A stretch of DNA of 16,025 nucleotides, from NCBI GenBank assembly GCA_937860285.1, contig CALMBS010000505.1, positions 1-16,025 on the forward strand, in the 5' to 3' direction. Position 1 is the first letter of the stretch. Every line of letters begins with the position of its first letter. This document shows, piece by piece, positions 6,227-11,783 of the stretch. The notes below the pieces were generated by a model. The model worked only from the letters and a program-made list of their open reading frames with translations. It ran no database searches and was not told where the DNA came from. The translations under genes were made by a program, and so were the position numbers. The stretch comes from an uncultured Chloroflexota bacterium (GTDB lineage: Bacteria; Chloroflexota; Dehalococcoidia; UBA2247; RBG-13-53-26).

Positions 6227-6308
6227 GCATATTCAGGACATGGCATGAGCATATTGGGTCGTCGAGGCACCGTTGAAGGGACATATGGCTGCATATTGTA
6301 TGCATATC
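6227..6308. promoter_or_regulatory. Phased GCATAT repeats and 15-bp palindrome, candidate Lrp-family binding region
   Basis: GCATAT occurs four times in the same orientation, at 6227, 6249, 6291 and 6302. The steps of 22, 42 and 11 bases are close to whole helical turns. The third and its flank form TGCATA-TTG-TATGCA (6290-6304), a perfect 15-bp dyad. Another dyad, ATATG-GCTG-CATAT, spans 6283-6296. The cluster ends directly at the -35 of the fused Lrp gene. Lrp/AsnC proteins bind dyads of about 15 bp in phased arrays and often control their own gene, so autoregulation is a reasonable inference. Confidence 0.45.
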
Positions 6309-6338
6309 TTGACAGTATTGGCCGCGCGGCGGTAGAAT
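6309..6338 (+). promoter_or_regulatory. Promoter of the fused-Lrp operon
   Basis: A consensus TTGACA at 6309-6314 and TAGAAT at 6333-6338 have an 18-base spacer. Initiation at about 6345 gives a leader of about 44 bases that contains AAGGAG before the ATG at 6389. Confidence 0.75.
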
Positions 6339-6388
6339 GGGCAACACGGGCCGACCCCTGTCGGGCGGCACCCTGAAGGAAGGAGAGC

Positions 6389-7447
6389 ATGGCTTCTGCC
6401 AGGCACGCTGGGCCAGAGCGCCAGCTGGATGACTGCGACTTGCAGCTTATCAACCAGCTGCAGATAGACGGGCGGCTTGCCCTTGGTGATCTGGCCGAGA
6501 CGCTGGGGGTTCACCGGAATACGGCCAAAGCCAGGCTGGACCGTCTCCTCAAGAGTCGAGTACTCATCCCCACGGTGCATCTTGATCCTGTCTATCTGGG
6601 GTACCTGGCGCCGGCTACGATAGCCGTCAAGGTCACGCCGGGACAGGTCAACGCCATCGCCCATCAGGTGGCGGCCCTCCCCAGCATTCAATTCGTACAC
6701 GTCTGCACTGGCGCCTACGACATGTTCCTCTCGGGAGGCCGGTTTCGAAGCGAGGAGGAGCTCTATGCTTTCGTCACCGACCAATTGAGCCAGGTCCCGG
6801 GAATCCTCAGCGTCGAGACCATGAGAAGCATGGGCTTGGAGAGGTTCATGCTGGGGCCGACGACCCGTCGCATCCGGGCGAGAGCATCGAACAGGGTGGC
6901 CAAAGCGCCCGGCGCGCCGTATTCTCCGGAGCACCCGCTTGATGAGCAGGATTCTGCCATCATCAGGGAGCTGCAGCGGGACATCAGACAATCGGCCTCC
7001 GCCCTGGCCGCCGTCCTGGGCATGAACCGCAAGTCCGTCGCCGCCAGGCTGGAGCGTCTCCTGGGCGAAGGCATCGCCAAGCCCGTCATGATCGCCGACC
7101 CGGGGGCCCTGGGCTACCGGCTGGGAGTGATCCTCGGCGTATCGGTCATGCCAGGCATGCTGACCGCTGTCGCCGATGGGCTGAAATCCCTGGCCAATCT
7201 CCAGTACCTGGTTCTCTGCATGGGGCGCTACAACATGCTGGCCTGGTGTCGATGCCGTGACCTGGACGATCTTGGCCGCATGATTACGGTCGACGTGGCC
7301 GCTACGCCCGGCATCAGGGAAGTCGCCGCGTCGTTGGTTCTTCGGGAGGACAAGACCCCATACCCGTCAGTGAGAGTTCAGCCGGCTTCCGGGGACGATC
7401 GCGCTGCCGCTGCTTCCGTCTTGTCTTTCAGAATGATGAAGGGTTGA
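6389..7447 (+). CDS. Tandem-fused Lrp/AsnC-family transcriptional regulator
   Basis: The 352 residues contain two full Lrp/AsnC units in one chain, against about 150 for the usual single unit. Unit 1 has a helix-turn-helix at about residues 13-58 (LGDLAETLGVHRNTAKARLDR) and a RAM-type ligand/oligomerisation domain at about 74-150. A linker rich in Arg, Ala and Pro (160-182) follows. Unit 2 has a helix-turn-helix at about 185-230 (SALAAVLGMNRKSVAARLER) and a RAM domain at about 245-320. The chain is thus a covalent dimer. It probably senses a small molecule such as an amino acid or acyl metabolite and controls the operon it heads. The next gene starts two bases after its stop. Confidence 0.85.
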   Translation: MASARHAGPERQLDDCDLQLINQLQIDGRLALGDLAETLGVHRNTAKARLDRLLKSRVLIPTVHLDPVYLGYLAPATIAVKVTPGQVNAIAHQVAALPSIQFVHVCTGAYDMFLSGGRFRSEEELYAFVTDQLSQVPGILSVETMRSMGLERFMLGPTTRRIRARASNRVAKAPGAPYSPEHPLDEQDSAIIRELQRDIRQSASALAAVLGMNRKSVAARLERLLGEGIAKPVMIADPGALGYRLGVILGVSVMPGMLTAVADGLKSLANLQYLVLCMGRYNMLAWCRCRDLDDLGRMITVDVAATPGIREVAASLVLREDKTPYPSVRVQPASGDDRAAAASVLSFRMMKG

Positions 7448-7449
7448 GC

Positions 7450-8973
7450 ATGGCGCTGTCCGCCCGCGAGATGACTCTGGCGACGCTGCTGGCCAGAAAT
7501 GCCAGGATCTACGCCGGGCGCACGGCACTGGTGTGCCGGGAGACTTCGCACTCCTACCCCGATCTGGACTTGAGCGCCGGCCGGCTGGCCGCGGGCCTCA
7601 AGCGCCACGGAGTGGAGAGAGGCACCCGCGTGGCCGCGCTGCTGCGCAACTGTCACCAGTACATCGAGCTCCTCTTCGCGCTGTCCAGGATGGGGGCCGT
7701 ACTGGTGCCCCTGAACTGGCGGCTGGCGGCCTCCGAGCAGTCGTACATTCTGCAGGAGTCGGACTCGATGGTCCTTGTTCATGGAGGCGATTTCGCGGGG
7801 GACATCGAAGCCCTGCGCGGCGCTCCCGGGGCTGAAGCCAGGATCGTGGACCTGTCCGGCCTGCAGCCAGCCTCCGGCAACCAGGGCGCAGCCGGGGCCG
7901 ATCCCGCAGTCGACGTCCGCCATGATGACGTGGCTGTTCAAATGTACACCGCCGCCTTCGAGGGCCGCCCCAGGGGCGCGCAGATCACCCACGGAGGCTA
8001 CCTGGCAGAAGCGGCCAGCGTGGCCCTGGCCCTTTCCATGACCGAAGCGGATGCGACCCTGATCACCGTGCCGCTCTTTCACACCTTTGGACTCGAGCTG
8101 GCGATATCGGTTCTGGCCAGAGGAGGGAAGTGCGTCTTCGCCGATCCCTTCGACGCCGCGGAGGTCTTGCATATCATGGAGCGCGAGCGCGTGACAGTCC
8201 TGGTCTGCGCCGGCCAGCATCTGGCGGAGGTGCTCAAGCAGTCGGACGTGAATTGGGAGGCTGTCAGCTCACTGAGGCTCATCATGGGCAGCGGCGCATC
8301 GAAGGAGATGAGGGGCGTTGTCCGGGCCGCTTCGCCGCGGGTGCGGTTCGTGGACGCCGTCTACGGTCAGACAGAGTGCGGGGCCATGGTAACCGGGTGC
8401 GACACCGAAGAGGCCGAGTCCATCGGGCCCAGATGCGTGGGCCGCCCGCTGATGTTCCAGGACGTGAGGGTGTTCGACCCGGATGGTGCTGAGGTTGCAG
8501 CGGGGCAAGTCGGAGAGATAGTGGTGCGGGGGCCCAGAGTCATGGCCGGGTACTACAAGGCCCTGAATGACCACCGGGAGTCGCCCGGCAGCGGCTGGCG
8601 GCACACCGGCGACCTCGGCCTGCTGGACGAGCTCGGGTATCTCCACTACATGGGACGCAGCCGGGAGCTGATCAAAAGCGGTATGGAGAATGTATACCCG
8701 GTGGAGGTCGAGATCGTCCTGGCCGCTCACCCTGCCGTCAGAGAGGCAGCAGTCATCGGGTTACCCGATGGGCAATGGGGCGAGGTGGTGACCGCCATAG
8801 TCGCCCTGAAGGAGGGAACATCCGCCACTGGTGAAGAGCTGATCCACTTCTGCAAAGAGCGCATCGCCAGCTACAAGAAGCCGAAGCGGGTGCACTTCGT
8901 TGATGAGCTGCCCAGGGATGAGGGCGGACAGATCGCCCGTCGGGAGATCAGGGACAGATTCGGAGGTCGATGA
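7450..8973 (+). CDS. AMP-forming acyl-CoA synthetase-like protein with altered catalytic motifs
   Basis: This 507-residue member of the adenylate-forming (ANL) superfamily has the right length and fold landmarks: PLFHTFG (208-214), YGQTECG (305-311), HTGDLG (385-390) and GRSRELIKSGMENVYP (402-417). Normal members activate a carboxylic acid to acyl-AMP and then to acyl-CoA. Two core motifs deviate. The phosphate loop, usually YTSGTTGxPKG, is YTAAFEGRPRG (166-176). The A10 lysine that drives adenylation is Gln494 (GGQIARRE where GKxxRRE is expected). It may be a divergent subfamily, or it may be impaired. The ATG at 7450 was chosen, six bases after GAAGGG, rather than the TTG at 7444. It overlaps the next gene. 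Confidence 0.85.
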   Translation: MALSAREMTLATLLARNARIYAGRTALVCRETSHSYPDLDLSAGRLAAGLKRHGVERGTRVAALLRNCHQYIELLFALSRMGAVLVPLNWRLAASEQSYILQESDSMVLVHGGDFAGDIEALRGAPGAEARIVDLSGLQPASGNQGAAGADPAVDVRHDDVAVQMYTAAFEGRPRGAQITHGGYLAEAASVALALSMTEADATLITVPLFHTFGLELAISVLARGGKCVFADPFDAAEVLHIMERERVTVLVCAGQHLAEVLKQSDVNWEAVSSLRLIMGSGASKEMRGVVRAASPRVRFVDAVYGQTECGAMVTGCDTEEAESIGPRCVGRPLMFQDVRVFDPDGAEVAAGQVGEIVVRGPRVMAGYYKALNDHRESPGSGWRHTGDLGLLDELGYLHYMGRSRELIKSGMENVYPVEVEIVLAAHPAVREAAVIGLPDGQWGEVVTAIVALKEGTSATGEELIHFCKERIASYKKPKRVHFVDELPRDEGGQIARREIRDRFGGR

Positions 8974-10100
8974 TGAAAGCACTGGTCGTAGGTGGGGCGG
9001 GGGCCACGGGTCCGCCCATAATAGGTGGCCTGCTCTCGCGGGGCTTTGAAGTAGTCGTTCTGCACCGGGGCGTTCATGAGAGCGGCCTGCACCATGACCT
9101 CGAGCATATCCACGCTGATCCCCACTGGAAGGAGGACATCGCCCGGGCCCTGGACGGGAGAAGCTTCGACCTGGCGGTGGCCATCTACGGCCGCTTACGG
9201 TACATCGCCGAGAACCTGCGGGGGAAGACCGCCAGGCTGATATCGGTGGGCGGGGCCCTTCCCATATACAAGGGGTGGATGGCGGTCACCGAGGCCAACC
9301 CCTGGGAACACATGGAGCCGACACCGGTCCCGCTGGAGGAGGACCATCCCCTGTCCACCGCTGAAGGAGTGGACCATTTCTCGCTCCAGGTAAGGGAGTC
9401 GGAGCGTTTCGTAATGGAGTCCCACCGGGAGGGGCACTACAGCGCCACGCACTTCCGGTACCCCATCGTCTATGGGCCGCGCCACATTGGCCCGCCGGAG
9501 TGGGCCATCATACGGCGGGTCAGGGACGGCCGGAGACAGCTGATCCTTCCCGGCGGCGGGCTGGCGCTGCTGTCACGCGGCTTCGCCGACAACATAGCCC
9601 ATGGCGTCATGCTGGCCGTCGACCAGCCGGCGGCTGCGGCCGGGCAGGTATACAACCTGTGCGACGACAGGCTGCTGTTCAACCGCGAGTGGGTGACCAC
9701 AGTGGCGCGGATCATGGGCCATGAGTTCGAGCTCGTGGAGATGCCCTTCGACCTGCTGCCCGACAACTTCAGGGCGGCCCCCACCCAGCTCCTTTTCCGG
9801 TATCACCGGGTGATGGACACCCGGAAGATACGGGAGCAGCTGGGCTACCGCGACGTCGTGCCGGTGCAGACGGCCCTGGAGGCCACGGTCCGGTGGTACC
9901 TGGAGCATCCCCTTCCGCCCGGCGGCGAGATGGAGCAGAACCTGGGTGACCCCTTCGACTACGAGTACGAAGACCGGCTGATCGACCTATACAAGGCGCA
10001 CGGCAACACCATGGAGGACGAGTTCTCGCAGCTGCCCCAGGTCAAGGTCACCTGGCGGCATCCCTACCCACATCCCAAGAAGCGCGGGGACCAGCGATGA
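8973..10100 (+). CDS. SDR-superfamily NAD(P)-binding protein (epimerase/dehydratase-like, atypical)
   Basis: The 375-residue protein starts with a Rossmann strand and GGAGATG (residues 7-13), the GxxGxxG dinucleotide motif of extended and atypical SDRs. Later segments such as HFRYPIVYGPRHIGP, LSRGFADNIAHGVMLAVDQP and GQVYNLCDD resemble NAD-dependent epimerase/dehydratase proteins of the CSP41-like group. The usual active-site YxxxK is not visible; the corresponding stretch reads HFSLQVRESERF, so it may bind NAD(P) without standard SDR chemistry. The substrate is unknown. The ATG at 8973 has GGAGGT six bases upstream; the ATG at 8970 is an alternative. It overlaps the ligase stop, so the genes are translationally coupled. 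Confidence 0.8.
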   Translation: MKALVVGGAGATGPPIIGGLLSRGFEVVVLHRGVHESGLHHDLEHIHADPHWKEDIARALDGRSFDLAVAIYGRLRYIAENLRGKTARLISVGGALPIYKGWMAVTEANPWEHMEPTPVPLEEDHPLSTAEGVDHFSLQVRESERFVMESHREGHYSATHFRYPIVYGPRHIGPPEWAIIRRVRDGRRQLILPGGGLALLSRGFADNIAHGVMLAVDQPAAAAGQVYNLCDDRLLFNREWVTTVARIMGHEFELVEMPFDLLPDNFRAAPTQLLFRYHRVMDTRKIREQLGYRDVVPVQTALEATVRWYLEHPLPPGGEMEQNLGDPFDYEYEDRLIDLYKAHGNTMEDEFSQLPQVKVTWRHPYPHPKKRGDQR

Positions 10101-10112
10101 GGCGCGCCAGCC

Positions 10113-10566
10113 ATGAGTGAGAGCCTGTACGAAGACTTGAAGAACCTGGAAGGCACGGAATCGGAGCCGAGGCCGGGGAATGACAGGGTCAATGAGGCCA
10201 TGATCCGCCACTGGTGCGAGGCGACGCAGGACGCCAATGCTGTCTACACTGACAAGAGCTACGCCGAGGCCACCCCGTACAAAGGCGTCATCGCCCCGCC
10301 GACGATGATCCAGGCGTACTGCACGCCATCGCTGTGGCCGCCGGCGGAAGGCGCAGTCCGCGACCCCTGTTCGACCGGGCGACCGCCTGGCCGCCACCCC
10401 GGAATGCGTTCACAAGCGCGTGTCACGCACCAGGCCGGACCGTGGGATTGCGCGGTTCGTCATCACCCTGCAAAACCAGACAGGGAAAAAGGTGCTTGAG
10501 TGGCAGAGCACCATGATGGTCTTGAGGAGGGACCCGGGGGACACCGAAGTGACTCCGGCGCCGTAG
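10113..10566 (+). pseudogene. FAS1/MaoC-type dehydratase (hot-dog fold), interrupted by a one-base frameshift
   Basis: The first 85 codons (frame of ATG 10113) give the MaoC_dehydrat_N pattern: EAMIRHWCEATQDANAVYTD (28-47), followed by GVIAPPTM (58-65). The frame then goes wrong at the CCCC run 10364-10367. The second half is intact one base over: VRPGDRLAATPECVHKRV, then ARFVITLQNQTGKKVLEWQS, ending at a TAG at 10564-10566. Removing one C from the run restores a single ORF of 150 residues, the normal length for this family. Such proteins are enoyl-CoA hydratase/hydroxyacyl dehydratase-like. Either this is a genuine recent pseudogene or an assembly error in a homopolymer. It is the last gene of the operon, 12 bases after the SDR gene. 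Confidence 0.8.
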
Positions 10567-10639
10567 CTCCAGTCCCCGGAGCAGCGGCCCCTCTCCAGCC
10601 CGCAAATCCCTGAACAAGAGCAGATGGATGATACGCCGT

Positions 10640-11101
10640 TCAGGGCTGCACGTAGTGGCCTTTTTTCACATTGAGGCAGACGAAGCTCTGGGTCTCCTTC
10701 AGGCCCTTTGTCTGGGCCAGCCGCCCCTCAATGAACCGGCCCAGATCCGCAGTGGAGCGAAACGTGCCTATCGCCATAATGTCGAACTGTCCGGTGGTAG
10801 TGGAGACCCACCTGATCTCCTGGTTGGCGGCCAGCATGTCGGAGGCGCTTTCCAGGTTCTCGTGCGCCAGCCGGATACCTATCATGGCGATGACGGGGTA
10901 CCCGCACCTATAGGGGTCGATCATGGCCCCGATGCGCAGCACACCATCTTCGACCAGCTTCCGCAGCCGGCGTCTGGCCGTGGACGGGCTGATGTCGAGC
11001 TGCTTGGCCACTACGGCGCTACTGGTCCGGGCATCCTCCGACAGCAGCTTCACCAGCTGTTCGTCAACGGGGTCCAGGGAGTACTTGGCTTCTCCGCGCA
11101 T
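10640..11101 (-). CDS. Lrp/AsnC-family transcriptional regulator, single unit
   Basis: The 153-residue product is a standard Lrp/AsnC protein: a helix-turn-helix at about residues 10-55 (SSAVVAKQLDISPSTARRRLRKLVEDGVL) and a RAM domain at about 70-145 with the STTTGQFDIMAIGTF segment. The ATG at 11101 was chosen because it gives the family's normal N-terminus; the frame is open far upstream but that stretch shows no protein character. There is no Shine-Dalgarno site; the -10 hexamer lies only six bases upstream, so the mRNA is probably leaderless. It is divergent from the acetone-carboxylase operon, which makes that operon a candidate target, and convergent with the dehydratase gene. Confidence 0.88.
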   Translation of the reverse strand: MRGEAKYSLDPVDEQLVKLLSEDARTSSAVVAKQLDISPSTARRRLRKLVEDGVLRIGAMIDPYRCGYPVIAMIGIRLAHENLESASDMLAANQEIRWVSTTTGQFDIMAIGTFRSTADLGRFIEGRLAQTKGLKETQSFVCLNVKKGHYVQP

Positions 11102-11107
11102 AAGCGG

Positions 11108-11137
11108 ATTGTAGGTCAAGGCCGGCGGAGAAGTCAA
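11108..11137 (-). promoter_or_regulatory. Promoter of the single-unit Lrp gene, probably giving a leaderless mRNA
   Basis: On the minus strand TTGACT (11137-11132) and TACAAT (11113-11108) are separated by 18 bases. Seven bases beyond the -10 is the A of the ATG at 11101, so initiation would coincide with the start codon. Confidence 0.7.
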
Positions 11138-11268
11138 TTCGGCCATTCCCCTGCCGGGTCTGCGCCAGAAGATGGCCCAGTTGAGCCCCATCTGCTGGCC
11201 AAAATGATCAACGCCGCCACGATCGAGGCGGGCAGTCTGGGCAATCCGGGCATTCCGCCGGTCAGAAT

Positions 11269-11284
11269 GGTCACATCGGTGACC
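11269..11284. repeat. Inverted repeat GGTCAC-N4-GTGACC, copy 1, candidate operator
   Basis: Perfect 6-bp arms (GGTCAC, GTGACC) flank ATCG. The same arms recur at 11469-11484, exactly 200 bp away, upstream of the carboxylase operon. Confidence 0.4.
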
Positions 11285-11468
11285 GATACCACACCGGGCT
11301 GTCGGGGGCAACTGATAACGAAGGCACGGAATGCGGCGCATTCGACCGCTCCCGTGGCCGATCCGCTCATTTCGAGACGAATTCGTGGGCATCACCCTGA
11401 GCAGGTGTCCTCGGCCGGGGCCGGTAGGCCCATCCCCTGACCGCGGCGCCTGCGTTTTTGGCCATCCT

Positions 11469-11484
11469 GGTCACTTTTGTGATC
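11469..11484. repeat. Inverted repeat GGTCAC-N4-GTGATC, copy 2, candidate operator
   Basis: The arms GGTCAC and GTGATC differ from perfect symmetry at one position and flank TTTT. An outer T/A pair (11468 and 11485) extends the dyad to 18 bp. It shares its half-sites with the copy at 11269. Confidence 0.4.
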
Positions 11485-11733
11485 AGTGGGAGCGGGCCCC
11501 AAATCGGGACATTAAATGCCTGTAAAATCCGGGTTGTTCACGGCAGACAAGCTCAAGACACAGTTTGCCATCTGATTTTTGGAAGGGGGATTCGAACCGG
11601 CCGGCGAGGCAACAAGGGAAGCGCCGCTATGGCGGGATACCAGCCACACCGGAGACGGGAATGGAGAGACGCAGGAGAGTGGCATTGCGTAAGGGATGAC
11701 GGCGGACATGCCAGCGGAGAGCCGGAACAGGAG

Positions 11734-11763
11734 TTGGGCAGGACGTGGAGCCGGCGCCACAAT
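11734..11763 (+). promoter_or_regulatory. Possible promoter of the carboxylase operon
   Basis: TTGGGC at 11734-11739 and CACAAT at 11758-11763 have an 18-base spacer. They resemble the TTGGCG-18-TACAAT pair before the lipoprotein gene. Initiation near 11770 would leave a 14-base leader with AAAGGAG before the ATG. Both hexamers are weak, so an activator may be needed. Confidence 0.35.
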
Positions 11764-11783
11764 AATCGGTCGAAAGGAGTCAG

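Larger units (their letters stand above)
5975..6388. other. Intergenic control region between the zinc-ribbon gene and the fused Lrp operon
   Basis: These 414 bases may include a 46-codon N-terminal extension of the minus-strand gene (5975-6112). Beyond that they hold divergent promoters (minus at 6168-6198, plus at 6309-6338) and, between them, an AT-rich stretch with repeated GCATAT elements. No other convincing coding sequence was seen. A Shine-Dalgarno sequence (AAGGAG) precedes the ATG at 6389. Confidence 0.6.
11102..11783. other. Long intergenic region between the Lrp gene and the carboxylase operon
   Basis: These 682 bases contain the Lrp promoter at one end and a possible carboxylase promoter at the other. 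In between lie two matching inverted repeats (11269-11284 and 11469-11484) and a TTTTT tract after a weak GC-rich hairpin (about 11440-11458). No convincing gene was found on either strand. Open frames exist (for example plus-strand frame through 11150-11440), but they lack a start with a ribosome site and show no recognisable domain. Confidence 0.5.

Noticed and set aside
6233..6991. Minus-strand open frame opposite the fused Lrp gene
   Set aside because: It runs through the promoter region and overlaps a clear HTH-RAM gene, with no domain of its own.
10561..10583. Small hairpin GCTCC/GGAGC at the end of the dehydratase gene
   Set aside because: Five base pairs with no T tract on either strand; too weak to call a terminator.
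10628..11440. Long plus-strand open frame opposite the single-unit Lrp gene
   Set aside because: It is the antisense shadow of a clear Lrp/AsnC gene and shows no domain of its own; high GC keeps shadow frames open.
11440..11458. GC-rich hairpin followed by TTTTT, terminator-like on the plus strand
   Set aside because: The stem is only about 3-4 bp and no plus-strand gene ends nearby.
11581..11600. tRNA T-arm-like sequence (GGTTCGAATCCCCC on the minus strand), possible tRNA or att fragment
   Set aside because: The T-stem has a C:C mismatch, no acceptor, D or anticodon arm could be built around it, and it matches neither tRNA in the window.
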